Numbered from the stretch's first letter, positions 1 through 6,527 are shown. The stretch: 9,891 nucleotides of DNA from CAZPUR01 sp964589815 (GCA_964589815.1 CAZPUR010000019.1:1-9891); one strand, 5' to 3'. The notes: generated by a model not told the origin, from the letters alone. Translations and numbers: made by a program.

Positions 1-40
1 AAAAACCATCCAAAAATTTAATAAACTTCGTTAATAATTC

Positions 41-79
41 AGTTCTGTATATCGAACTGGTAGTTCGGTATATCGAACC
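41..79 (+). promoter_or_regulatory. Two tandem palindromic operator-like sites before the EamA gene
   Basis: Two 18-bp copies, at 41-58 and 62-79, follow the consensus AGTTCKGTATATCGAACY. They differ at two positions and repeat with a period of exactly 21 bp, about two helical turns. Each copy is an imperfect dyad (AGTTC ... GAACT/C). The second copy ends 4 nt before the start codon at 84, and its TATATC core (69-74) could serve as the -10 element of a leaderless transcript. I see no convincing -35. The arrangement suggests a dimeric regulator binding twice on one face of the DNA. The regulator is not identifiable from this window. Confidence 0.6.
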
Positions 80-83
80 AAAA

Positions 84-983
84 ATGGAGAAAAGAAATAA
101 GGCCTATCTGGCTCTTTTAACTACCTCTTTAATCTGGGGGTTTGCCCCACCAATCATTAAGTATTCTCTTGGTTTTGTCACTCCCATAGAGTTCTTAACC
201 TTGAGGTTTTTAATCGTCTCCGTCCTTATTTCCCCTATCTTCCTTTTTAAACTAATAAAAAATCCATTTCAGCTAAAAGATGTCCCCCTATTAATTTTGA
301 TCGCCCTCTGTGGTACCAGCATTACCTTAGGCCTTTTATTTTGGGGTTTATCCAAAACCTCAGCTGTTGATTCGGCAGTTATTGCCGCCACTTGCCCGCT
401 GATGATTGTGGCCAGTGGAGCCATTTTTCTTAAAGAAATTATTACTAAACAAGAAAAACTAGGTTTGTTCTTTGCTTTTTTAGGCACCATGATTGCCGTT
501 ATCTCTCCTTTAATCAACGGCGATAAATTGTTTAACTCGGCTAACGTCTTCGGCAATCTGTTGATTTTTATAAGTAATATTACCTGGACCATTTATTCTA
601 TTCTGAGTAAAAAATTGACTAAAAAATATCCCAGTTTTAATATCACCGCTCTGTCTTTTTTCGTCGGTCTGCTCACCTTTGCTCCCCTTTTCTTTTTAAC
701 TGCCTCAACCAACTTAGTTTCTTTACTAAGTAATCCAGGTTTTCCTGGCATTCTTTATATGAGTCTTTTGGGCTCCGTTATTGCTTATTTCACCTATACT
801 TATGGTTTCTCCCTGATCGAAGCCTCAGAAGCAACTCTTTTTTCTTATCTTCAACCTCTTTTCAGTATGCCCCTGGCTGTTTTATGGCTCAAAGAAAGGA
901 TAAGCCCCACTTTTATCTTCGGCGCTCTATTGATTGCTTTAGGTGTTTTCTTGACCGAGTATAAAAAGAAACGTATAATATAG
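84..983 (+). CDS. EamA/DMT-superfamily membrane transporter (10 TM)
   Basis: This 299-residue inner-membrane protein belongs to the drug/metabolite transporter superfamily. It has two EamA repeats, roughly residues 8-142 and 156-291, each with about five hydrophobic helices. The typical 'LKE' signature follows a helix in both halves (about 116-118 and 269-271). Length is normal for the family, and the tail is basic (KKKR). The family includes exporters of amino acids, metabolites and drugs, and the substrate cannot be read from sequence. The ATG at 84 lacks a Shine-Dalgarno and sits 9 nt after a TATATC hexamer, so a leaderless transcript is plausible. The tandem dyads just upstream suggest specific control. 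The next gene's promoter lies inside the 3' end of this one. Confidence 0.93.
   Translation: MEKRNKAYLALLTTSLIWGFAPPIIKYSLGFVTPIEFLTLRFLIVSVLISPIFLFKLIKNPFQLKDVPLLILIALCGTSITLGLLFWGLSKTSAVDSAVIAATCPLMIVASGAIFLKEIITKQEKLGLFFAFLGTMIAVISPLINGDKLFNSANVFGNLLIFISNITWTIYSILSKKLTKKYPSFNITALSFFVGLLTFAPLFFLTASTNLVSLLSNPGFPGILYMSLLGSVIAYFTYTYGFSLIEASEATLFSYLQPLFSMPLAVLWLKERISPTFIFGALLIALGVFLTEYKKKRII
951..979 (+). promoter_or_regulatory. Promoter for rpmE-prfA (leaderless)
   Basis: A near-consensus sigma-70 type promoter: -35 TTGACC (951-956), a 17-bp spacer and -10 TATAAT (974-979). It lies within the last codons of the upstream EamA gene. Only 8 nt separate the -10 from the rpmE ATG at 988, so the expected start of transcription falls at or within a couple of bases of the start codon. 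No Shine-Dalgarno is present. Confidence 0.8.
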
Positions 984-987
984 CCCT

Positions 988-1323
988 ATGAAAACCAAAA
1001 TCCATCCCAAATATTATGATAATTGCAAGGTCACTTGTGCCTGTGGCAATGAATTTGTTACTGGCTCCACTCTCCCGGAAATCCATGTAGAGATTTGTAG
1101 TGCCTGCCATCCCTTTTTTACCGGCGAAATGAAGTATGTTGATACTTTAGGTCGGGTAGAAAAGTTTAAACAAAAACAGGAAAAGGCCCTTGAGAAAAAA
1201 TATGTCAAAAAAAAGGACCGTCAAAAAATCAAAACCAGAAAAGAGGAAAAAAGGGCCAAAACCCAACCTAAAACTTTAAAAGAGATGCTTCAGAAGGAAA
1301 TGAAGAAAAGCAAAGATGAGTGA
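988..1323 (+). CDS. rpmE: 50S ribosomal protein bL31 with long basic tail
   Basis: The first 60 or so residues match bL31: an N-terminal KxKIHPKY, a Zn-binding set C17, C19, C37 and C40 (CxC and CxxC, the 'C+' form), and the signature CHPFFTG at 40-46. C13 is an additional cysteine. bL31 sits at the central protuberance and bridges to the 30S head. E. coli bL31 has 70 residues. This protein has 111, because a tail of about 45 residues, very rich in Lys, Arg and Glu and probably helical, follows the conserved core. The 3' end overlaps prfA by 8 bp, so the two genes are likely translationally coupled. Transcription probably starts at the ATG itself (see promoter). Confidence 0.95.
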   Translation: MKTKIHPKYYDNCKVTCACGNEFVTGSTLPEIHVEICSACHPFFTGEMKYVDTLGRVEKFKQKQEKALEKKYVKKKDRQKIKTRKEEKRAKTQPKTLKEMLQKEMKKSKDE

Positions 1324-1926
1324 TAACCTCTCCATCTCCTGTTTTCTCGAAATTAGACCAGCGGCTGGCGGCGAAGAAGCCAAAATCTGGGCTGATGATT
1401 TATTGCGGATGTATACCCGTTTTGCCAATTCATCTAATTGGAAGGTAGAAGTAATCGGCGAAAGGAAGCTAAGAATTACCGGCCCGGATGTTTGGTCAAG
1501 ACTTAAAAATGAAGCGGGTGTCCATCGGGTTCAACGGGTGCCGGAAACTGAACGTTATGGCCGGATTCACACTTCAACGGCCACGGTGGCGGTTTTGCCT
1601 GAAATCCAGGATTCTGAAATTCAGATTAATCCTCAGGATTTGGAAATCCAGTTTTCCCGTTCCGGCGGCCATGGTGGTCAAAATGTCAATAAAGTCAGTA
1701 CTGCCGTCAGACTGATTCATAAACCCACCGGCATTGTGGTCGAATCGCAAAGCCAGCGTTTTCAAGAACAAAACCGGAAAATTGCTCTAAATCTTTTAAG
1801 GGCTCGGCTTTGGGAAATAGAACAAGAAAAAAAGTTGGGCAAAATTACTGAACAAAGAAGAACTCAAGTGGGTCAAGGTGAACGTTCTGAAAAAATCAGA
1901 ACCTATAATTACCCTAATAACCGAGT
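1316..1926 (+). CDS. prfA: Peptide chain release factor 1, lacking domain 1; 3' end in gap
   Basis: RF1 reads UAA and UAG stop codons and triggers peptide release. The protein has the RF1 codon-recognition tripeptide of form PxT (P76-E77-T78 in RVPETER; E. coli has PAT) and the catalytic GGQ at 120-122. It begins right at the core (FLEIRPAAGGEEA), which lies about 110 residues into E. coli RF1, so the N-terminal domain 1 is absent. This is not a start-call error: an in-frame TGA at 1301-1303 leaves only four codons upstream of the ATG. Domain 2 is also shorter by about 12 residues after WKVEVI. About 203 residues are visible before the N run, and some 40-45 C-terminal residues should lie in the gap. 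It overlaps rpmE by 8 bp. Confidence 0.93.
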
Positions 1927-2026
1927 NNNNNNNNNNNNNNNNNNNNNNNNNNNNNNNNNNNNNNNNNNNNNNNNNNNNNNNNNNNNNNNNNNNNNNNNNN
2001 NNNNNNNNNNNNNNNNNNNNNNNNNN
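1927..2026. other. Assembly gap, 100 N
   Basis: Exactly 100 N, the usual placeholder for a scaffold join of unknown length. The 3' ends of two convergent genes, prfA and htrA, both fall inside it. The missing parts of these two proteins would need several hundred bases, so the real gap is probably much longer than shown. Confidence 0.98.
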
Positions 2027-2427
2027 AATCCATCAGAAGAAATAATAAAACCAGAGCCAATGTCTTGCTCCACCGGTTCTTGTGATTCATTTTGTTTTTG
2101 TTGAGGAGAAGGTAAACCAAAAAACTCAAAAGGATCAAAAAGACCTCCAAAAGCATCGGTAGAAGGAAGGTTTTTCTTGATCCCTACGGTTACCACCGAG
2201 TCCGAAACCTTTTCTACCACATCAATAACCACTGATTCTTCTTTAACCACTTTTTGTTCCAAAACTACTTCACCCGAACCTGGAGCACCTTGTCTGCGAG
2301 GAAACCACTTGTCCAAAACCTTATAACCCAAAATCCGATCCCCCAAAGCCCCACCCAAAAGAGAGATTAAAACAATAAATATAAATAAAAAGAAAAAGAT
2401 AAATTTTTTAGATTTTTTGATAAACAT
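2027..2427 (-). CDS. HtrA/DegP-like trypsin-type serine protease, N-terminal part only
   Basis: About 133 N-terminal residues are visible before the gap. There is a basic start (FIKKSKK) and one strong membrane anchor at about 8-29. A spacer follows, then SVVIDVVEKVSDSVVTVGI (about 65-83), the typical opening of the S1C/HtrA protease fold. An insert rich in Phe and Gln precedes GSGFIISSDG (124-133), the strand just before the catalytic His in this family. His, Asp, Ser and any PDZ domain lie in the missing sequence, so activity cannot be judged. Members are membrane-anchored quality-control proteases facing outward. The start is the ATG at 2427, 36 bp after ctpA, and only a weak AGGGA is seen upstream. 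It is probably co-transcribed with ctpA. Confidence 0.85.
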
Positions 2428-2458
2428 TGGTTTAATTCCCTAATTGTTCTAATTTGCC

Positions 2459-2480
2459 AAATTCTATTCTAATAGAATTT
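2459..2480. repeat. 22-bp AT-rich palindrome at the ctpA stop codon
   Basis: Two perfect 10-bp arms (AAATTCTATT / AATAGAATTT) flank a 2-nt centre. The palindrome covers the last codons and the TAG stop of ctpA. It has no GC stem or T tract, so it is not a classical terminator. It could be an mRNA processing or binding site, or simply chance in AT-rich DNA. Confidence 0.4.
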
Positions 2481-3741
2481 GGATGGCCTTTTCAAGTTGT
2501 TTGTCTTCTTCTGGTTTTTCCGGGTCATTTTTAACTTCTATATCAGGAGTCAAACCGGTCTCATTTACCCAAGTCCCCTTAGGAGTCAACCATTTGGCCG
2601 TGGTAATATGTAAAGCGCTGTTGCCATTAATATCTTCTGCTTCCTGAATCGTGCCCTTGCCGAAACTGGTTTCACCGATCAACTCTGCTCTCTGATAGTC
2701 CTTTAAAGCTCCTGCCAGAATTTCTGAGGCTGAAGCGCTTCCCTTATCAATTAAAACTACCAAAGGCATCTCTAATAGTCGGCCTCGGCGATTGACGCTG
2801 TAGGTTTCTACCTCACCTAAATAATTTTCCTGTTTCACAATTACGCCTGAGCTCAAAAATTCAGAAGCCAAATTAACCGACCCCTTTAAATAACCGCCTG
2901 GATTTCCCCTCACATCTAAAATCACTCCCTTTATTTCTCCTCCTCGCTCTTTAATCTTTTCGACTGACTCATCCCATTGTTGGGAGGTTAACTCACCAAA
3001 CCTCATCAGTTTAAGATGAGCAATTTCCGCCTCTTCCATCTCTTTCGCGTCTATTTTCGCTCCTTTCGCGTTTAAAAACTCTACCGTAACACTGGGAACA
3101 ATAATAGTATCTCTTAGAATCTCTGCTTCGAAAGGTTCAGTTTCATTCTCATGAACTAGGGTCAAAGTAATCTTACTGCCTTTTGGTCCGCGAATTTTCT
3201 CTACTGCTTCCGGCAGACTCAAACCACCAGTATCTTCATTAAGGCCTTTTTGTTCATCTTTAAAATGTAAAATAATATCGCCTGCTTTAACCCCCGCTGC
3301 TTCTGCAGGCATACCTTTTAAAGGAGCAATAACAGAAAGTCTTTTTTCTTTATTAAACCCTAACTGAATCCCGACTCCTTCAAAAGAACCATTTAAATCT
3401 TCTTGGACTTGCTGGTTCTGTTTGGGTGGTAAAAAAACCGTGTAAGGATCACCCAGGGCGGCGACCATTCCTTGGATGGCACCATAAAACATCTTTTCTT
3501 CATCTATCTCGTCTTTTAATAAATATTTTTCTTTAACTTTATCCCATACCCGCCAGAAAAGTTGAAAATCTAATTCTTTTTCCTGGGGAAGAGTTTTGTT
3601 AATAATTTGAATCTGAAGCTTTGAATTGAAGTTCTTAAGCCTAACTTCTCTCTGTCCCAGCCAAAAACCTATGCCTCCGCAAAGAAGAGCAAAGATAACA
3701 ATTAAGACTGTCTTTCTTATTTGTCTTAAACTTAATTTCAT
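2464..3741 (-). CDS. ctpA: S41-family C-terminal processing protease (CtpA/CtpB type)
   Basis: This 425-residue protease is anchored by one N-terminal helix (about 9-29). A helical region follows (LFWRVWDKVKEKYL), then the DPYTVFLPP motif (88-96), a PDZ domain (about 112-200) and the S41 catalytic domain (about 210-400). Visible motifs are LDVRGNPGG (275-283), KGSASASE with the likely nucleophile S337, and FGKGTIQ with the general base K362 and Q366. The Ser-Lys spacing of 25 equals that of B. subtilis CtpB and E. coli Prc, so the enzyme appears intact. The family trims C-termini of envelope proteins or acts in regulated proteolysis. The start lies 7 nt after the rpsR stop with no clear Shine-Dalgarno, suggesting coupling within the ribosomal operon. 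htrA follows. Confidence 0.95.
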   Translation of the reverse strand: MKLSLRQIRKTVLIVIFALLCGGIGFWLGQREVRLKNFNSKLQIQIINKTLPQEKELDFQLFWRVWDKVKEKYLLKDEIDEEKMFYGAIQGMVAALGDPYTVFLPPKQNQQVQEDLNGSFEGVGIQLGFNKEKRLSVIAPLKGMPAEAAGVKAGDIILHFKDEQKGLNEDTGGLSLPEAVEKIRGPKGSKITLTLVHENETEPFEAEILRDTIIVPSVTVEFLNAKGAKIDAKEMEEAEIAHLKLMRFGELTSQQWDESVEKIKERGGEIKGVILDVRGNPGGYLKGSVNLASEFLSSGVIVKQENYLGEVETYSVNRRGRLLEMPLVVLIDKGSASASEILAGALKDYQRAELIGETSFGKGTIQEAEDINGNSALHITTAKWLTPKGTWVNETGLTPDIEVKNDPEKPEEDKQLEKAIQILLE

Positions 3742-3748
3742 AGGCAGG

Positions 3749-3985
3749 TTAAGGTTTAACCATAAAAGGCATTAAGGCTAAATGGCGCGCCTGTTTAATG
3801 GCTTTGTTTACTCGACGCTGATGTTTTTGACAAAGACTAGTTCGGCTCCGACCTAAAATTTTACCCCGCTCCGAAACGAAACGGGATAAAACCGCCACTT
3901 CTTTATAATCCGGCTCTATCTTCTTTTTACAAAAATAGCAATCCTTGATTATTTTCTCCAGTCTTTTTCTAGAACGGAATATCAT
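3749..3985 (-). CDS. rpsR: 30S ribosomal protein bS18
   Basis: The 78-residue protein has the bS18 signature: CYFCKKKIEPDYKEV, LSRFVSERGKILGRSRT and the C-terminal HQRRVNKAIKQARHLALMPF. Cysteines C16 and C19 with C52 and H55 form a CxxC/CxxH set, as in Zn-binding forms of S18. bS18 sits on the 30S platform next to bS6, encoded in the same operon. The ATG at 3985 lies inside ssb and overlaps it by 17 nt: the bases that encode the SSB tip DDIPF are reused, in another frame, for MIFRS. Translation therefore probably depends on ribosomes finishing ssb. No rplI follows; reported losses of L9 in some CPR lineages would fit this. Confidence 0.95.
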   Translation of the reverse strand: MIFRSRKRLEKIIKDCYFCKKKIEPDYKEVAVLSRFVSERGKILGRSRTSLCQKHQRRVNKAIKQARHLALMPFMVKP

Positions 3986-4589
3986 CGGCTTTTACTTCCT
4001 CTCCCGACGTTCCAGTCGAGGATCCTCGGCTTGTGGGCCGGGACTTGCCCTCCGTTTTATCCGCCGTAACTCCAGCAGAGGCGGAAACTTTAGTAGAGGA
4101 GGACTTTTCCGTCGCCTCTTTTGTCAGTTTATCCGCCGCGGCCTTAGTAGAAGGCTTGACGTTTTTAGTTTGCTTGACCATGGTTTGATTATCGGCACTT
4201 GGGGCTAAATTTCCTTCTCCCGTAGGGCCCATTGCTTCTCCTTCTCTTCTTTTGGAATCTAAAACAATCATATTGTCAATCACTATCTCCGTAGTTGTCC
4301 TTTCCTGACCGTCTTTACCAGTCCAGCTTCTGGTCTGCAACCGGCCTTCAACAAAAACTTTACGGCCTTTAAATAAAAGTTGAGCGCAAAGTTCGGCCAA
4401 CTTCTGCCAGGATACAATCCGATGGAATTCAGCCTCTTCTTGTCTTTCTCCTCCGTCTGAAGTAACCCAACTTCTATTGGTGGCTAAACCAAAAGTGCAA
4501 ACTGCTGTTCCTTGGGGGGTGTAACGCAGTTCCGGATCGCGGGTTAAATTTCCGATTAACATAACTTTATTTAGGGATCGCGTGGCCAT
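3969..4589 (-). CDS. ssb: Single-stranded DNA-binding protein
   Basis: SSB binds and protects single-stranded DNA during replication, recombination and repair. The OB-fold spans about residues 4-112, with typical LNKVMLIGNLTRDPELRYTPQG, FHRIVSW and KVFVEGRLQTRSW segments. A long flexible linker rich in Ser, Thr, Lys and Ala (about 115-198) leads to the acidic partner-binding tip DDIPF at 202-206. The length of 206 residues exceeds the E. coli protein because of the linker. A strong Shine-Dalgarno (AAGGAGG) lies 5 nt before the ATG, unlike the leaderless first gene of the operon. It is 28 bp downstream of rpsF and overlaps rpsR by 17 nt. Confidence 0.96.
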   Translation of the reverse strand: MATRSLNKVMLIGNLTRDPELRYTPQGTAVCTFGLATNRSWVTSDGGERQEEAEFHRIVSWQKLAELCAQLLFKGRKVFVEGRLQTRSWTGKDGQERTTTEIVIDNMIVLDSKRREGEAMGPTGEGNLAPSADNQTMVKQTKNVKPSTKAAADKLTKEATEKSSSTKVSASAGVTADKTEGKSRPTSRGSSTGTSGEEVKADDIPF

Positions 4590-4617
4590 CTTATCCTCCT
4601 TTGCCCGTCTAAATGCT

Positions 4618-4911
4618 TCAGCTTTTGTCGGGTCCCTTAATTAATAAATAACGAATAATTTTGGTTTTTAACTTCATTTTCCTCTCCCACTCCCTTACTT
4701 GGTCTTGGGGAAAATTAAGGTCAAATTTGACATAAATGCCTTCTGCAAATTTCTTAATGGGATAGGCTAAATTTTTCTTTCCCCAAACCTCTTTTTTCTT
4801 TACTTTGCCTTTAAGGTCAGTAATTAATTTTTCTAGTTTACTAATTTCCTCTTTTTGGGCTTTGTCCGCTAGTTTGGGTTCTAAAATAAAAACAAGCTCG
4901 TATTGACGCAT
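4618..4911 (-). CDS. rpsF: 30S ribosomal protein bS6
   Basis: The 97-residue protein starts with MRQYELVFILEPKL and contains the bS6 core WGKKNLAYPIKKFAEGIYVKF (42-62), followed by the helix and the final strand IIRYLLIK. bS6 pairs with bS18 on the 30S platform. This is the first gene of the classical rpsF-ssb-rpsR order, here extended by ctpA and htrA. The ATG at 4911 has no Shine-Dalgarno and lies 7 nt after a TATACT -10 box, so the transcript is predicted to be leaderless. Confidence 0.95.
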   Translation of the reverse strand: MRQYELVFILEPKLADKAQKEEISKLEKLITDLKGKVKKKEVWGKKNLAYPIKKFAEGIYVKFDLNFPQDQVREWERKMKLKTKIIRYLLIKGPDKS

Positions 4912-4918
4912 GTGGATT

Positions 4919-4947
4919 AGTATAACAAAGAAGTGACTAATTGTTAA
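4919..4947 (-). promoter_or_regulatory. Promoter of the rpsF-ssb-rpsR-ctpA-htrA operon (leaderless)
   Basis: Read on the minus strand: -35 TTAACA (4947-4942), a 17-bp spacer and -10 TATACT (4924-4919), each one mismatch from consensus. Seven bases separate the -10 from the rpsF ATG, placing the transcription start at or next to the first codon. I saw no other clear promoter between rpsF and htrA. Confidence 0.75.
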
Positions 4948-4983
4948 TAGTTAATTAATTGAATTTCTAATTATTCTAAAGAA

Positions 4984-5106
4984 ACACCAAATCACAATTT
5001 CCAAACTTCAAACAAATTCGAAATTACAATTTCCAAATGTTCTAAACGTTTATAATTTGGTATTTTGATCATTTGATATTATTTGATATTTGGTGCTTGG
5101 TTTTTG
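4984..5106. repeat. AT-rich intergenic repeat with nested dyads
   Basis: The spacer between ychF and rpsF is built of CCAAAT/ATTTGG-like words. CACCAAAT (4985-4992) pairs with ATTTGGTG (5088-5095), and an inner CCAAAT (5033-5038) pairs with ATTTGG (5055-5060). The left side holds two copies of ACAATTTCCAAA (4994-5005 and 5026-5037). The right side holds two adjacent copies of ATTTGATATT (5071-5090). No open reading frame is apparent. It lies downstream of ychF and upstream of the rpsF promoter. It may be a dispersed intergenic repeat of this genome or a folded 3' end of the ychF transcript. Confidence 0.5.
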
Positions 5107-5118
5107 GAATTTATTTAT

Positions 5119-6216
5119 TCACCTCAACAATTTAAATTCTATCACTTCCCCATCTTTAACTAAATAATCTTTCCCTTTTAAATTCACCCATCCTTTTTCC
5201 TTGGCCCTCTGCCAAGAACCGGCTTTGATTAATTTCTGCCAGTCAATGACCTCGGCTTTAATAAAGTTTTTGGCAAAATCAGTGTGGATGGTTCCGGCCG
5301 CTTCCAAAGCATTAGCTCCTTCTCTAACCGCCCAGGCAGAAATTTTTTCTCCGCCCTTAACGGTGTAAAAAGTAATCAAACCAAGAGTCTGGTAAGCCAT
5401 TCTAATAATCTGTTCCAAGCCTGTTTTTTTAATCTTAAATTCTTTTAAGTATTCTTGTCTTTCCTTTTCTTTCATTTGATAAAGGTCTGAGGCTAAACGA
5501 ATACAAACAGGAATGATAATGCCGTCGGCAAACTTTTTTCGGGGATAATCTTTGTCAGGCAGATGAGTTTCATCAATATTTAAAATGTAAATGGTTGGTT
5601 TTAAGGTTAAAAGGCTGAAGCTTTTAATTAAATGAGTTTCTTCTTCATCTAAATCAGCAACTAAGGTTGGTTTACCTCGGTCTAAAACTTTTTTAATCTT
5701 GGTTAAAACATTTATTTCGGCTTGAATTTGTTTTTTCTCTACGCCCGTTTTTCCTTTAACCTTTTTTTGCCTTTCTTCTAAGGCCCGATTAACTACCTCA
5801 AAATCAGCTAAACTCAGTTCTAAGTCCACCGTACTAATGTCACCGACCGGGTCAATCCTACCCATCACATGAGGGGCTTGGGAATTTTCAAACTCTCTTA
5901 AAACATGAAGAATTAAATTAACCTCTCGGATATGAGACAAAAACTGGTTGCCCAAGCCTTCACCTTGGGCCGCGCCTTTAACTAAACCAGCAATGTCCAC
6001 AAACTCAATTGAAGCCGGTTTAACCTCAACGCCTTTTTTAAATAAATTCACTAAGGCATCTAATCTTCCATCAGGAACAGCAATAATGCCTTTGTTAGGA
6101 GAAACAGTGGTAAAAGGATGTTGGGCCACTTTGGCAATTTCCCTTTTCATCAAGGCATTGAATAAAGTCGATTTACCTACATTCGGAAGCCCAACTATTC
6201 CAACAGAGAGACTCAT
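5119..6216 (-). CDS. ychF: Redox-regulated P-loop ATPase YchF (OLA1/Obg-related)
   Basis: Counting from the ATG at 6216 gives 365 residues, close to 363 in E. coli. The P-loop GLPNVGKST is at 9-17, the switch segment DIAGLVKGAAQGEGLGNQFL starts at 74, and NIDE at 213-216 replaces the NKxD guanine motif, the feature linked to ATP preference in YchF. A helical hairpin lies at about 125-195. A C-terminal TGS domain (about 280-365) includes AAGTIHTDFAKNFIKAEVI. YchF associates with ribosomes and modulates translation and stress responses. The reading frame is open to an ATG at 6243, but the family begins MSLSVGIVGLPNVGKST and a -10 element overlaps the extra nine codons, so 6216 is preferred. No Shine-Dalgarno is present. 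Confidence 0.95.
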   Translation of the reverse strand: MSLSVGIVGLPNVGKSTLFNALMKREIAKVAQHPFTTVSPNKGIIAVPDGRLDALVNLFKKGVEVKPASIEFVDIAGLVKGAAQGEGLGNQFLSHIREVNLILHVLREFENSQAPHVMGRIDPVGDISTVDLELSLADFEVVNRALEERQKKVKGKTGVEKKQIQAEINVLTKIKKVLDRGKPTLVADLDEEETHLIKSFSLLTLKPTIYILNIDETHLPDKDYPRKKFADGIIIPVCIRLASDLYQMKEKERQEYLKEFKIKKTGLEQIIRMAYQTLGLITFYTVKGGEKISAWAVREGANALEAAGTIHTDFAKNFIKAEVIDWQKLIKAGSWQRAKEKGWVNLKGKDYLVKDGEVIEFKLLR

Positions 6217-6223
6217 TTGGGAA

Positions 6224-6232
6224 ATTATAGCA
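6224..6232 (-). promoter_or_regulatory. Extended -10 promoter of ychF (leaderless)
   Basis: On the minus strand, TGCTATAAT (6232-6224) is a perfect TGnTATAAT extended -10, ending 7 nt before the ATG at 6216. No good -35 is seen, as is common with extended -10 promoters. It predicts transcription starting at or beside the start codon and argues against the longer ychF reading. Confidence 0.7.
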
Positions 6233-6263
6233 TAAATTTTCAAAGGAAATTTTTAGTCCCTTA

Positions 6264-6527
6264 TTATCTTTGTTGGTGAAGACTAGTAAAGCGAGTGCTA
6301 CCAGGCCCAATTTCATTACTATGAAATTCGCCTGGGCGATTATGTGGTGTAGAACCAAATCTCTCTTCTAACTCTAGATTTAAACCTATCCATTTTTCGC
6401 TTCCTCTATCGTCTGTGACAAGAGTTCTTAGTCTCTCTGCTTCTTCCTTAGAGACTGTTACCGGACCACATCGTCTCTCCGCTGCACCAATAGCAAAATC
6501 TAATGCCCTGTCCCCGTATTTCTTCAT
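6264..6527 (-). CDS. Small orphan protein (87 aa), function unknown
   Basis: I do not recognise this family. The 87-residue product is soluble, with no membrane segment or signal peptide. It has an N-terminal KKYGDRALDFAIGAAERRCG stretch that looks helical, then KEEAERLRTLV (27-37). The C-terminal half is rich in Gly, Pro, Ser and Arg and probably disordered. An in-frame TAA five codons upstream fixes the ATG at 6527 or very close to it. No Shine-Dalgarno is visible. It follows the next orphan by 27 bp on the same strand, so the two are probably one transcript. A longer plus-strand reading across both is Ser-rich and low-complexity and looks like a shadow. Confidence 0.6.
   Translation of the reverse strand: MKKYGDRALDFAIGAAERRCGPVTVSKEEAERLRTLVTDDRGSEKWIGLNLELEERFGSTPHNRPGEFHSNEIGPGSTRFTSLHQQR

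Noticed and set aside
3859..3891. Stem-loop TTTTACCCCG / CGGGATAAAA within rpsR
   Set aside because: It lies in the codons of the highly conserved SERGKILG core and has a mismatch, so it is most simply a by-product of coding constraint.
4017..4028. 12-bp perfect palindrome CGAGGATCCTCG in ssb
   Set aside because: It sits in the codons of the flexible linker. No second copy or regulatory context was seen.
3945..4208. Plus-strand open frame opposite the ssb linker
   Set aside because: It is antisense to the repetitive Ser/Thr/Lys linker of SSB and encodes an Arg/Gly/Ser-rich product typical of a shadow frame.
6217..6243. Longer ychF start at 6243 (nine extra residues)
   Set aside because: The family starts MSLSVGIVG, and an extended -10 box overlaps the extra codons. 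The ATG at 6216 fits better.
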